In this document: positions 34,740 to 43,649 of the stretch, in pieces
How the letters are laid out: each line of letters opens with the position of its first letter
Numbering within the stretch: position 1 is the first letter of the stretch
Assembly: GCF_019264345.1 (NCBI RefSeq)
Contig: NZ_JAHVAO010000001.1
Span: 1,302,001-1,366,000 of the forward strand
Direction: 5' to 3'
DNA: 64,000 bases
Source: Marinobacter arenosus
GTDB taxonomy: Bacteria; Pseudomonadota; Gammaproteobacteria; Pseudomonadales; Oleiphilaceae
Made by a program: the position numbers and the translations under genes
The notes under the pieces: model-generated
Told to the model about the DNA's origin: nothing
Seen by the model: the letters and a program-made list of their open reading frames with translations, nothing else
The model's database searches: none

Positions 34740-35188
34740 AACGCCTCTTCGCCGCACTGATATCGATCCTCGCCCTCGCCGGGTGCGAGTCGCTTCCCGA
34801 TAAGCAGGAGGGTGCCGCCCGCAACGTCGTGTTCCTGAGTGCCCAGCACTGTCTGAGCGAATTCCTGGAGGATCTCGACAAGAACCATTACGGGCCGTGC
34901 CTGAAAATCACCGGAGTGGAGGGAAATCCGCCGCAAGTCCGGGAAGACGGTTTCATAGAATTACCGGTCGCCACCCCCCTGACCCTGGCAACCAGCTGCG
35001 TGTATCGACACGCTGACGGCTCTCCAATTCCACAGACCATGGAAACGGTCGACTACACGGTGACCGAACGGACGTTTACCAAAGCCGGCCAACGCTGGTA
35101 CCTTCACGCCCATAAACAGGCACGGGGCGTGATTGGCTGTGAGCCCACGCTGTCGCGATCGACATACCCGACCTACGAGACGGATTGA
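34736..35188 (+). CDS. Unknown outer-membrane or periplasmic lipoprotein
   Basis: 150 aa. Signal peptide with lipobox LAGC (MKRLFAALISILALAGCES), so Cys 17 is the lipidated residue; Glu at +2 and Ser at +3 would favour the outer membrane by Lol rules. The mature domain has three further cysteines (HCLSE, GPCLK, TSCVY, GCEPT regions) that could form disulfides. ATGA overlap with the L,D-transpeptidase gene suggests a functional partnership, for example a cofactor or anchor, but no family is recognised. Confidence 0.75.
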   Translation: MKRLFAALISILALAGCESLPDKQEGAARNVVFLSAQHCLSEFLEDLDKNHYGPCLKITGVEGNPPQVREDGFIELPVATPLTLATSCVYRHADGSPIPQTMETVDYTVTERTFTKAGQRWYLHAHKQARGVIGCEPTLSRSTYPTYETD

Positions 35189-36156
35189 ATCTTACCGGGA
35201 CAGGAAACCAGCCTTTGGAGGCAAGCCCCCCGTTACAGCGCCCCACCCCGGTCAAAGGGGACCAATGCCTGTCTTTGTCAGACGGGCGACGTCTGGCCTA
35301 TACCGACCTGGGCGATCCGGCCGGCTATCCGCTGATCTTCGGCCACGGCATGCCCGGTTGTCGACTGGAGGGTCGGTTCCTGCACGAACGGGCGCGGCGT
35401 CACGGCTTCAGGTTACTCACACCGGACCGGCCGGGCATTGGTGCGTCGGACTACCAACCCGGGCGAACGCTACTCCATTATCCGGACGACATCCGCCAGC
35501 TGGCTGACCACCTTGCCCTGGACCGCTTCAGCCATCTGGGCTGGTCCAGCGGCGGTTCGCGCACCCTGGCCTGCTGCTATGGACTCGGCCACCGGGTCGA
35601 TCTCGGCGTCTGTCTGTCCGGCTACACCCATTTTTCCGAATACCCGGGTGCGCAGAACCTGATCGAAGCGACCCGCTGGCCCGGTCCCAGGCTGGCCCGG
35701 CACAGCCCCGGGCTAACCCGGCTGGTGGTCAGACTGGTCGTCTGGCTGTCGCAGCGGCATCCTGGCCTGTACCTGCGCGAAGCCGAACAACTGGTCAGCG
35801 AAGAGGACCGGAATCTGCTTCGTTTCTTTCTCAAGGGCGAGTCCTTTCGGCGCGACCAGCTGATGTGCCTTGCCAGTGGAGGCCGGGCAATTGCCACCGA
35901 TCTGATGACCGAGCTGGAGGACTGGGGCTTCCGGCTCGCCGACATTACCACCCCGATCCTGGTTTACCAGGGCGAACAGGATCCTTTCATACCGGTGGAC
36001 TACGCGCGCCACCTCGCTGACAATCTGCCCCACGCCGAACTGACCCTGCTGCCGGGTGCAGGTCACCTGTACCCGCTGGCGGAGCAGTTCCAGGACCCAT
36101 TGTTCCTGCGGATACGGCAGCACCTGAACCACACCACTTTCGCAACGGAGGCCTGA
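35185..36156 (+). CDS. Alpha/beta hydrolase
   Basis: 323 aa. Alpha/beta hydrolase fold: oxyanion region FGHGMPGCR, nucleophile elbow GWSSGGSRT (catalytic Ser about residue 121), acid in GEQDPFIP and His in GAGHLYPL. No signal peptide, so cytoplasmic. Start uncertain: TTG 35185 overlaps the lipoprotein stop; TTG 35215 has AGGAAACC upstream and is an equally good choice. Substrate unknown. Overlap places it in the same transcript as the L,D-transpeptidase. Confidence 0.8.
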   Translation: MNLTGTGNQPLEASPPLQRPTPVKGDQCLSLSDGRRLAYTDLGDPAGYPLIFGHGMPGCRLEGRFLHERARRHGFRLLTPDRPGIGASDYQPGRTLLHYPDDIRQLADHLALDRFSHLGWSSGGSRTLACCYGLGHRVDLGVCLSGYTHFSEYPGAQNLIEATRWPGPRLARHSPGLTRLVVRLVVWLSQRHPGLYLREAEQLVSEEDRNLLRFFLKGESFRRDQLMCLASGGRAIATDLMTELEDWGFRLADITTPILVYQGEQDPFIPVDYARHLADNLPHAELTLLPGAGHLYPLAEQFQDPLFLRIRQHLNHTTFATEA

Positions 36157-36160
36157 CACC

Positions 36161-36433
36161 ATGACCAACCGCGTCGACATTCACTATTGCACAGGCTGTC
36201 GCTGGCTCCTGCGTTCAGCCTGGATGGCGCAGGAACTGCTCACCACCTTTGAAGGCGAATTGAACGAACTCACCCTGCACCCGGGTACCGGTGGTATTTT
36301 CGAGGTTTGGGTCAATGGCCGCCGCATCTGGTCCCGCAAGGAGCAGCAGGGGTTTCCGGAAATCACCAAACTCAAGCAACTGGTCCGGGATGAAATCGAT
36401 CCGGACCGTTCACTGGGCCACACCGACCGCTAA
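36161..36433 (+). CDS. Rdx family (SelT/SelW/SelH) selenoprotein-like protein
   Basis: 90 aa thioredoxin-like small protein. The redox motif CTGCRWLLR near the N-terminus is the CxxC/CxxU motif; here the second position is cysteine. Family hallmarks also include the GTGGIFEVWVNG segment and W(S)RKEQQGFPE. Thought to act in redox signalling in the cytoplasm. Lies 4 bases after the alpha/beta hydrolase stop. It is the last gene of the run starting with the L,D-transpeptidase. Confidence 0.88.
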   Translation: MTNRVDIHYCTGCRWLLRSAWMAQELLTTFEGELNELTLHPGTGGIFEVWVNGRRIWSRKEQQGFPEITKLKQLVRDEIDPDRSLGHTDR

Positions 36434-36559
36434 CCGAAAGGTGATCTCAGACCGGTTCAAAATTTCTGACCGGATTCATCGGAAGAATCCACTTTCAACC
36501 TGAACTGCCAGCACCGACCATGCGTACTTGAACATTCAATCAAGAATGGGAGGAACGAC

Positions 36560-37660
36560 ATGAGCGACGTCATGCAGAGCACTCGCTTTACCGACCTGAC
36601 ACTGGCCAATCGATTCGCACTGGCACCCATGACGCGGACCAGCGCCGAACCGGACGGCACCCCGAATGAGCTGATGGCCGACCATTACGAGGCCTACGCC
36701 AGAGGCGGCTTTGGCCTGCTGATCACCGAGGGCACCTACACCGACGATGACGCCAGTCAGGGCTACGCGAACCAGCCCGGTATCATCAACGACGCGCAGC
36801 GGGACGGCTGGAAAGCCATCGTCGACCGTGTCCACGCCGCGGGCAGCAAGATTTTCGTTCAGCTCATGCACGCCGGCGCTCAGTTCCAGGCCAGCCACTA
36901 CACCGATCAGCCCAAGGCGCCGAGCGCGGTCTTGCCCAAAGGTGAACCGCTCAGCTTTTACGGTGATCAGACCGCATGGCAGACGCCCGCCGTCATGACC
37001 CAGGCCGACATCAAGGCGGCGATTCGTGGCTTTGTCCAATCGGCTGAGAACGCCAAGGCCGCCGGGTTCGACGGCATTGAGCTCCACGGTGCCAACGGGT
37101 ACCTGCTGAATCAGTTCCTGAGCACCCACTTCAACCACCGTGAAGACGAGTACGGCGGCTCGCTCGAGAATCGCCTGCGGATCGTGGTCGAGACCATCAA
37201 AGCCGTGCGGGATGCCGTGGGCAACGAGTTCACACTCGGCATTCGACTGTCCCAGGGTACCGTGACCGATCCGGACTACCAGCTTCCGGAGGGCGAATCC
37301 GGCTTCCGCCAGATTGTCGAGGCGGTGCGGGACGCTGGTGCGGATTTCATCCACACCACGGACGGAGACGTACGCCGGGCCGCCTTCATTGAGGGTGAGA
37401 AATCCCTTGCCGATGTCGTCCGTGATGTGGCGGGCGTGGCGCTGATCATCAATGGCGGCATTGATGAAAACAGCCACCCGGACCTTGCCGCGCAGTATCC
37501 GGAGGCACTCCTGGCCGTCGGCAAAAAAGCCCTGGCCAATCCCGACTTTGTCCAGAGGCTCAAAGATGGCAAAGAGATCGACGATCTGGACTTCGCCATG
37601 CTGCAGCCCAAGGCTACCCTCCAGAACGAGCTGGAATGGCGCCGTAAACAAGCCGCCTGA
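36560..37660 (+). CDS. Old Yellow Enzyme family ene-reductase
   Basis: 366-aa FMN-dependent NAD(P)H reductase that reduces activated double bonds in quinones, enals and nitro compounds. TIM barrel with LAPMTRTSAEPDGTPNELM, VQLMHAGAQF, GFDGIELHGANGYLLNQFL and EYGGSLENRLR; the His/Asn substrate-binding pair falls in HGANGY. Clearly the NemA/YqjM-like group. Strong ribosome-binding site GGGAGGAACGAC. CTTGA-N8-TCAAG (36528-36545) sits just upstream and could be a repressor operator. Monocistronic or followed by the ZIP gene 27 bases later. Confidence 0.9.
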   Translation: MSDVMQSTRFTDLTLANRFALAPMTRTSAEPDGTPNELMADHYEAYARGGFGLLITEGTYTDDDASQGYANQPGIINDAQRDGWKAIVDRVHAAGSKIFVQLMHAGAQFQASHYTDQPKAPSAVLPKGEPLSFYGDQTAWQTPAVMTQADIKAAIRGFVQSAENAKAAGFDGIELHGANGYLLNQFLSTHFNHREDEYGGSLENRLRIVVETIKAVRDAVGNEFTLGIRLSQGTVTDPDYQLPEGESGFRQIVEAVRDAGADFIHTTDGDVRRAAFIEGEKSLADVVRDVAGVALIINGGIDENSHPDLAAQYPEALLAVGKKALANPDFVQRLKDGKEIDDLDFAMLQPKATLQNELEWRRKQAA

Positions 37661-37686
37661 ATCGGCCATCAGACCCGGGAGAATGA

Positions 37687-38472
37687 ATGAGCACGGACAT
37701 CAGCATTGTCTGGCTGGGCACGCTGGCGAGCCTTCTGGCCGGCCTGGCCAGCGGCCTCGGCGCGCTGGCCGTGTTCTTTCTCCGGACCCTGACCGACCGG
37801 CTTCAGGACAGCATGCTGGCCGGAGCGGCCGGCGTGATGCTGGCCGCCTCGTTCTTCTCGTTACTGCTTCCGGGACTGGAGTATGGCGAGGATCTGATCG
37901 GAACAACCTGGGGCGCGGCCCTGTTCGTGATCCTTGGCGTCCTGTCCGGCGCCGGGGCGTTGTTCTATATCCATCAGAAGCTGCCCCACGAACACTTCAA
38001 TCTGGGCCTGGAAGGGCCCAACCCCGCGCACATCCGGCGGATCTGGCTGTTCATTATTGCCATTACCCTGCATAACTTTCCCGAGGGCATGGCGGTCGGC
38101 GTCGGTTTCGCCGGCGGCGATGTGCGCAATGGCTATGTGCTGGCCACGGGCATCGGTATCCAGAACATACCCGAAGGCCTCGCCGTTGCCTTCTCGTTAC
38201 TGGCAATCAACTATTCACGGATCAAGGCATTCGGGATTGCACTGCTGACTGGCCTGGCCGAACCCGTTGGCGGGCTGTTCGGGGCCACTCTGGTGTGGCT
38301 CGCCGAGCCCATCATGCCGTGGACGCTCGGGTTCGCCGCGGGCGCCATGCTGTTTATCATCAGCAACGAGATCATCCCCGAAACCCACCGGAACTCTTAC
38401 AAAACCCTGGCCACCTTCTCACTGCTGGCCGGCTTCGTGGTCATGATGTTCCTCGACGCGACGCTGGGCTGA
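37687..38472 (+). CDS. ZIP family metal transporter
   Basis: 261-aa inner-membrane protein with about 8 helices. Metal-binding helix motifs HNFPEGMAVGVGFAGG (about residues 126-141) and IQNIPEGLAVAFS, and a further NEIIPETHR in helix 8. Family members take up zinc, iron and other divalent cations; subtype resembles GufA. Its last 54 bases overlap the end of the LysR gene on the opposite strand. Confidence 0.88.
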   Translation: MSTDISIVWLGTLASLLAGLASGLGALAVFFLRTLTDRLQDSMLAGAAGVMLAASFFSLLLPGLEYGEDLIGTTWGAALFVILGVLSGAGALFYIHQKLPHEHFNLGLEGPNPAHIRRIWLFIIAITLHNFPEGMAVGVGFAGGDVRNGYVLATGIGIQNIPEGLAVAFSLLAINYSRIKAFGIALLTGLAEPVGGLFGATLVWLAEPIMPWTLGFAAGAMLFIISNEIIPETHRNSYKTLATFSLLAGFVVMMFLDATLG

Positions 38473-39384
38473 GCCTCCCGGAGCCGGGGCATCAAACAAC
38501 CAGACCCCGGCGAGCGCCTCCAGCGCTTCGGCGATCACCGGTTCGGCTTCCCGGTCTCGACGCCAGATGAAACTCAATGCACACGGCAGGCGGACTCCGC
38601 TAACCACCACCAGCCCACGCTCCTGACGCTCGGCCATGGCCAGGGCATCCCGGGCCAGGCTCAGCCCCACGCCAGCCCGAACCAGATCGAGCATGCAGGC
38701 TTCCTGATCGACCTGGGCAACGCCATGGGGCACCAGACCCAGCGGCTCCGTCACGTTGGCCAGCAGCCGGTTATGCACCGAATCCGGCGGCGTGACGATC
38801 CACGGCAATTGCGCCAGGCTTGCCCAGCGTGTGTCCGCCACTCGGTTCGCCCACCCCGGAGGCGCAACCACATGGTAGTCGAACAGGGCCAGCTCCCGAT
38901 GCGCCAGCTCCGGCAAGGCGGGACCGGTTCCCGGGGGCGCCAGAAAATAGCCCACGTCCAGCTTGCCGGACCGGACCTGTTCCAGAACGCTGCCACTCAT
39001 GCCCTGGTGCAGCTCCGTCTCCAGCTGGGGAGCCCGGGCGACCAACCGGTTCAGGAACGCCCCCAGGCGAATGAATTCCGGGTCCACAATCGTTCCGATC
39101 CGCAGTCGACCCCGTACGGTGCTGTGAAGCGCCCGGGCACTCTGTTCAAAAGCGGCCAGTCCCGCCAGTGCCTTTTCCGCCATCGGCAACAGACTCTGGC
39201 CGTCCTCGGTCAGGACCAGGCCCTGGGGCTTGCGCCGGAACAGCTTCAACCCCAAATCGTCCTGTAACTGCTTGAGTTTCAGGCTGACCGCCGGCTGGGT
39301 CAGATGAAGCCGTTCGGCCGCCCGGGAGACACTGCCCTCACGGGCCACCGTAACGAACGCTCGTAACCCTTGAAGATGCTGCAT
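38419..39384 (-). CDS. LysR family regulator divergent from mmsA
   Basis: 321 aa. N-terminal winged helix-turn-helix (LRAFVTVAREGSVSRAAERLHLTQPAVSLKLKQLQDDLG) and effector domain. I start at 39384 with GAGGTGTCCCTG upstream. The C-terminal 18 residues are antisense to the ZIP gene. A symmetric T-N11-A box lies 23 bp upstream, and the next divergent gene is mmsA, so it probably controls mmsA and the GMC oxidoreductase as well as itself. Confidence 0.88.
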   Translation of the reverse strand: MQHLQGLRAFVTVAREGSVSRAAERLHLTQPAVSLKLKQLQDDLGLKLFRRKPQGLVLTEDGQSLLPMAEKALAGLAAFEQSARALHSTVRGRLRIGTIVDPEFIRLGAFLNRLVARAPQLETELHQGMSGSVLEQVRSGKLDVGYFLAPPGTGPALPELAHRELALFDYHVVAPPGWANRVADTRWASLAQLPWIVTPPDSVHNRLLANVTEPLGLVPHGVAQVDQEACMLDLVRAGVGLSLARDALAMAERQERGLVVVSGVRLPCALSFIWRRDREAEPVIAEALEALAGVWLFDAPAPGGSAQRRVEEHHDHEAGQQ

Positions 39385-39406
39385 CAGGGACACCTCGATG
39401 AACACA

Positions 39407-39425
39407 ATATAAGCATTACTTATAT
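39407..39425. promoter_or_regulatory. LysR-type operator
   Basis: ATATAAG-CATTA-CTTATAT, perfect 7-bp inverted repeat containing the T-N11-A pattern of LysR binding sites. 23 bp upstream of the LysR start and about 145 bp upstream of mmsA. Confidence 0.65.
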
Positions 39426-39570
39426 CATGGTTTTGAATTTCTCAATTGCTTCGTTGCCCAACTGGCACTAATTTACTTGTTTAATTCTTCATCAATAAGC
39501 CCCAATACCAGAAACCACCGTTCCTGAAGAAACCGACGAACAACCAGACCAGAACAGAAACGAGGCCACC

Positions 39571-41082
39571 ATGAGCAATCCAACGATCCAGCATTATATC
39601 AATGGGCAAATGTCAGACGGCACGTCGGGACAGAGCCAGGACGTTTTCAACCCGGCCACCGGCAAGGTGACCGGGCAGGTTGCTCTCGCCAACCGGGAGG
39701 ATGTCGAGCAGGCAGTGGCCGCCGCCAACGCCGCCTTTCCCAGCTGGGCCGACACGCCGCCCATCCGTCGGGCCCGCGTCATGTTCAAGTTTCTTGAACT
39801 GCTCAACCAGCACAAGGATGCCCTCGCCGAGGCCATCACCCGCGAACACGGCAAGGTCTTTACCGATGCCCAGGGTGAAGTCGCCCGCGGTATCGACATT
39901 GTCGAATTTGCCTGTGGCATCCCGCAGCTGTTGAAAGGCGACTACACCGAACAGGTCAGCACCGGTATCGACAACTGGACCACCCGTCAGCCGCTGGGCG
40001 TGGTTGCCGGCATTACCCCGTTCAATTTCCCGGCAATGGTGCCCATGTGGATGTTTCCGGTGGCGATTGCCGCGGGCAACACCTTCATCCTCAAGCCCAG
40101 CCCGATCGACCCCAGCGCGTCCCTGATGATTGCGGACCTGCTCAAGCAGGCAGGCCTGCCCGACGGCGTGTTCAACGTGGTACAGGGTGACAAGACGGCC
40201 GTGGAGGCCCTGATCGAGCATCCGGACGTGATGGCGCTGAGTTTTGTCGGGTCCACACCCATTGCCAACCTGATCTATGAGAACGGCGCCCGTCACGGCA
40301 AGCGCATCCAGGCATTGGGCGGCGCCAAGAACCACATGGTGGTGATGCCCGACGCCGACCTGGATAAAGCCGTGGACGCCCTGATCGGGGCCGCCTATGG
40401 CAGCGCTGGCGAGCGCTGCATGGCGATCAGCGTGGCGGTACTGGTGGGCGATGTTGCCGACAAGATCATGCCGCGCCTGGCCGAGCGGGCTAAGGCCCTG
40501 AAGGTCAAGGACGGCATGGAACTGGATGCCGAGATGGGGCCGATCGTCAGCGCCGCCGCGCACCAGCGCATTACCGGCTACATTGAGAAAGGCGTGGCAG
40601 AAGGCGCCGAACTGGTTGTCGATGGCCGCGAATTCAACAGCGCCAGCACCGGCGAGGGATGCGATGAGGGGTTCTGGATGGGCGGCAGCCTGTTTGACCA
40701 TGTCTCCCCCGAGATGACCATTTACAAAGAAGAGATCTTCGGACCGGTTCTGGCCTGTGTTCGGGTGCCCGACATTGCCACGGCGATCCGGCTGATCAAC
40801 GACCACGAGTTCGGCAACGGCGTCAGCTGTTTCACCGAAAGCGGCAGTGTGGCCCGTGAGTTCGGACGCCGCATCCAGATTGGCATGGTCGGCATCAACG
40901 TGCCCATCCCGGTCCCCATGGCCTGGCACGGGTTCGGTGGCTGGAAGCGCTCGATGTTTGGCGACACCCACGCCTACGGCGAGGAAGGCGTGCGCTTCTA
41001 CACCCGGCAGAAATCCATCATGCAACGCTGGTCCGACTCCATTGATGCCGGCGCTGAATTTGTGATGCCCACGGCCAAGTAA
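39571..41082 (+). CDS. mmsA: CoA-acylating methylmalonate-semialdehyde dehydrogenase
   Basis: 503-aa NAD-dependent enzyme that converts methylmalonate semialdehyde or malonate semialdehyde to propionyl- or acetyl-CoA; end of valine and beta-alanine breakdown. Family motifs: [29 protein letters not shown], nucleophile Cys 283 in GERCMAIS, and KEEIFGPVL. Length and the FPAMVPMWM motif, specific to this class of aldehyde dehydrogenase, are typical. Followed 41 bases later by a GMC oxidoreductase on the same strand, suggesting a joint operon. Confidence 0.92.
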   Translation: MSNPTIQHYINGQMSDGTSGQSQDVFNPATGKVTGQVALANREDVEQAVAAANAAFPSWADTPPIRRARVMFKFLELLNQHKDALAEAITREHGKVFTDAQGEVARGIDIVEFACGIPQLLKGDYTEQVSTGIDNWTTRQPLGVVAGITPFNFPAMVPMWMFPVAIAAGNTFILKPSPIDPSASLMIADLLKQAGLPDGVFNVVQGDKTAVEALIEHPDVMALSFVGSTPIANLIYENGARHGKRIQALGGAKNHMVVMPDADLDKAVDALIGAAYGSAGERCMAISVAVLVGDVADKIMPRLAERAKALKVKDGMELDAEMGPIVSAAAHQRITGYIEKGVAEGAELVVDGREFNSASTGEGCDEGFWMGGSLFDHVSPEMTIYKEEIFGPVLACVRVPDIATAIRLINDHEFGNGVSCFTESGSVAREFGRRIQIGMVGINVPIPVPMAWHGFGGWKRSMFGDTHAYGEEGVRFYTRQKSIMQRWSDSIDAGAEFVMPTAK

Positions 41083-41123
41083 CGCCGCGGCCTCTACCGT
41101 TAAGACAGAATTCGGAGAAAGCC

Positions 41124-42794
41124 ATGTCCGACAACAAGAACGCACAGGGACAGCTTGAGTTCGACTACATCGTGGTGGGTGCCGGCTCCGCCGGCTGCCT
41201 GCTGGCCAACCGTCTGAGCGCAGATCCCAACAACCGGGTTCTCTTGATCGAAGCGGGTGGCCGGGATAACTACCACTGGATTCACATTCCGGTGGGTTAC
41301 CTCTATTGCATCGACAATCCGCGCACCGACTGGTGTTTCCGCACCGATCCGACGCCAGGACTCAATGGCCGCACGCTGATCTACCCCCGGGGCAAGACCC
41401 TCGGTGGTTGCTCCAGCATCAACGGCATGCTGTACATCCGCGGTCAGGCCCGGGATTACGATCAATGGGCTGAGATCACCGGCGAAGACGCCTGGACCTG
41501 GAATAATTGCCTGCCGGATTTCATGCGGCACGAGGATCACTATCGCCTCGACGACGGTGGCGACGCCGATCCGGACCATCGAAAATACCACGGCCACGGC
41601 GGGGAATGGCGCATTGAGCACCAGCGTCTGAAATGGAAGGTCCTCGAGGACTTTGCCGAAGCCTGTGTTCAGGCCGGCATCCCCCGCACCCGGGACTTCA
41701 ACCGGGGTGATAACGAGGGCGTTGATTATTTCGAGGTCAACCAGCGTTCCGGTTGGCGCTGGAACACCTCCAAGGCCTTTCTCCGGGAGGCCGAAAAGCG
41801 CCCCAACCTGACCCTGTGGCACTCCACCCACGTGCTCGGCCTGGACATGTCCGATGGTGGCGATGAACCCCGCTGCACCGGGGTCCGGGTTGATCGGCCC
41901 GGCGAAGGCGAGATCGCAGCCCGGGCAAGCCGGGAGGTCATTCTGTCTGCCGGCGCCATTGGTTCGCCCCAACTGCTGCAGCTATCCGGCATTGGGCCGG
42001 CTGGCCTGTTGAAAGCGCACGACATACCGGTGGTGGCCGACTTGCCGGGGGTGGGCGAGAACCTACAGGACCACCTGCAGATTCGCTCGATCTACAAAGT
42101 CCACGGCGCCACCACCCTGAACACCATGGCCAATTCGCTGGCGGGCAAGGCCCGTATCGGCCTGGAATACCTGTTGACCCGGTCTGGCCCCATGAGCATG
42201 GCGCCGTCCCAGCTGTGCCTGTTTACCCGCAGCTCCGAGGAATTCGAGCACGCCAACATCGAGTACCACGTCCAGCCATTGAGCCTGGACGCCTTCGGGC
42301 AACCCCTGCACAACTTCCCGGCGATCACCGCCAGCGTGTGCAACCTCAACCCGACCAGCCGCGGCACCGTGCGCATTCGCAGCCGGGATCCGAAACAGGC
42401 GCCCGCCATTGCCCCCAATTACCTGAGTACGCCGGAAGACCGCAAGGTGGCGGCGGATTCGCTCCGGGTGACCCGGCGCATCGCCGAGCAGGAAGCCTTT
42501 GCCCGGTACCAGCCCGAGGAGTTCAAACCCGGCCTGCAATATCAGACCGACGACGAACTGGCCAAGCTGGCGGGCGACATCGGCACCACCATCTTCCACC
42601 CGGTCGGCACCACTCGTATGGGCCGGTCGGACGACGAATTGGCGGTAGTCGATCCCCACCTGAAAGTCCGGGGCGTAAGCGGCCTGAGGGTGGTTGATGC
42701 GGGCGTTATGCCGACGATTACCAGCGGCAACACCAACTCCCCCACCCTGATGATTGCTGAAAAGGCGGCGGGCTGGATTCTGGCCGGAGAGTAG
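41124..42794 (+). CDS. GMC family flavin oxidoreductase (choline/alcohol dehydrogenase-like)
   Basis: 556-aa FAD enzyme that oxidises an alcohol to an aldehyde. FAD-binding VVGAGSAGCLLANRLS at residues about 13-28, then RGKTLGGCSSINGMLYIRG, DHLQIRS and the active-site HPVGTTRMG with GNTNSPTLMIAEKAA near the C-terminus. Resembles choline dehydrogenase BetA and AlkJ; not followed by betaine aldehyde dehydrogenase. With the CoA-acylating dehydrogenase it could form an alcohol-to-acyl-CoA route. Confidence 0.9.
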   Translation: MSDNKNAQGQLEFDYIVVGAGSAGCLLANRLSADPNNRVLLIEAGGRDNYHWIHIPVGYLYCIDNPRTDWCFRTDPTPGLNGRTLIYPRGKTLGGCSSINGMLYIRGQARDYDQWAEITGEDAWTWNNCLPDFMRHEDHYRLDDGGDADPDHRKYHGHGGEWRIEHQRLKWKVLEDFAEACVQAGIPRTRDFNRGDNEGVDYFEVNQRSGWRWNTSKAFLREAEKRPNLTLWHSTHVLGLDMSDGGDEPRCTGVRVDRPGEGEIAARASREVILSAGAIGSPQLLQLSGIGPAGLLKAHDIPVVADLPGVGENLQDHLQIRSIYKVHGATTLNTMANSLAGKARIGLEYLLTRSGPMSMAPSQLCLFTRSSEEFEHANIEYHVQPLSLDAFGQPLHNFPAITASVCNLNPTSRGTVRIRSRDPKQAPAIAPNYLSTPEDRKVAADSLRVTRRIAEQEAFARYQPEEFKPGLQYQTDDELAKLAGDIGTTIFHPVGTTRMGRSDDELAVVDPHLKVRGVSGLRVVDAGVMPTITSGNTNSPTLMIAEKAAGWILAGE

Positions 42795-42801
42795 TTCCGG
42801 C

Positions 42802-43473
42802 TCAGTGCGCCAGTGCGACGATGTCCGGGTACTCACGGGTCTGCGTGCCCTGCCCGGTCATTCGCTCGGGGGTCAACGCACACACCTCGTTGACCATGGC
42901 CCGGGCCACGGTAGCCGCCGGCACACCCCGGAATTTCTCCAGCGGGCCTATGAGCGCCCGGTTGACCAGGGGCATCAGTTTGATGCCCAGGGCTTCGGCG
43001 GTGCGCTGCTCCTGCCTGTCGCCCAGTAACAGGCTCGGATGATAGATCGACAGGTAGGGGTAACCCAACCCGCGCACGGCGTCTTCCAGCTCCCCCTTCA
43101 CTCGATTGTAGAAGATGGTTGAATCGGACGAGGCCGCAATGGCGGACATCAGGATGAAAGCACGGACGTCGGCCGACCGGCCCAGTTCCGCGGTTTTCAG
43201 GCAATAGCCGTAATCCACCTTTCGAAACTGTTCCCGGGATCCGGCTTTCTTGATGGTGGAGCCAAGACAGCAGACGATGGCATCGACGCTGAACAACCCG
43301 GACGACGCCTCCAGGTTGTCAAAATTGACCTCGTGTTCCGTCAGTTTGGGGTGAACCCTGTCGGTCTTTCGCCGTACCAGGGTGACCACTGCCTCGACTT
43401 CAGGGCGAGCCAGCAACCCCTCAACGACTTTGGCGCCGGTCAGTCCGGTTGCCCCTACTACCATTACCTTCAA
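42802..43473 (-). CDS. NAD(P)-binding short-chain reductase-like protein (TIP30/HTATIP2-type)
   Basis: 223 aa Rossmann-fold protein. Nucleotide-binding VVGATGLTGAKVVEGLL at the N-terminus, LVRRKTDR, CCLGSTIKKAGS, then the SDR-like IFYNRVKGELEDAV containing Y and K spaced as in the extended SDR group. Resembles oxidoreductase HTATIP2. TTG start at 43473 with GGAGATAAGGCT upstream. Converges with the GMC gene with a 7-base gap. Function unknown. Confidence 0.75.
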   Translation of the reverse strand: MKVMVVGATGLTGAKVVEGLLARPEVEAVVTLVRRKTDRVHPKLTEHEVNFDNLEASSGLFSVDAIVCCLGSTIKKAGSREQFRKVDYGYCLKTAELGRSADVRAFILMSAIAASSDSTIFYNRVKGELEDAVRGLGYPYLSIYHPSLLLGDRQEQRTAEALGIKLMPLVNRALIGPLEKFRGVPAATVARAMVNEVCALTPERMTGQGTQTREYPDIVALAH

Positions 43474-43578
43474 AGCCTTATCTCCTCCGCAGTCTCTGAT
43501 GCCAGTCTCTCACAATGCCGGGCGCACTGCCTTTAAATCAGCACGGCGCATTCCAGAAAGCGAGCCCGTCGGGCAGAT

Positions 43579-43605
43579 AAAAAAGCACCGGGCAAGGCCC
43601 GGTGC
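43579..43605 (-). terminator. Intrinsic terminator of the tctCBA operon
   Basis: GCACCGGGC pairs with GCCCGGTGC (9 bp, 3-base loop), followed in the minus-strand direction by TTTTTT. It lies 45 bases beyond the tctA stop codon. Confidence 0.92.
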
Positions 43606-43649
43606 AAGACTGACAACAGATCGTCAGGTGGGAGCATGCCGTTGAGGCC

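Noticed and set aside
39480..39520. Possible sigma-54 promoter (TGGCAC near 39462) upstream of mmsA
   Set aside because: The -12 element does not match (TTGCA/T lacking), so only the -24 half is present.
39613..41145. 510-codon open frame on the minus strand opposite mmsA
   Set aside because: It has no coherent domain and its composition is the reverse-frame artefact of a GC-rich gene; mmsA on the plus strand has full-length family identity.
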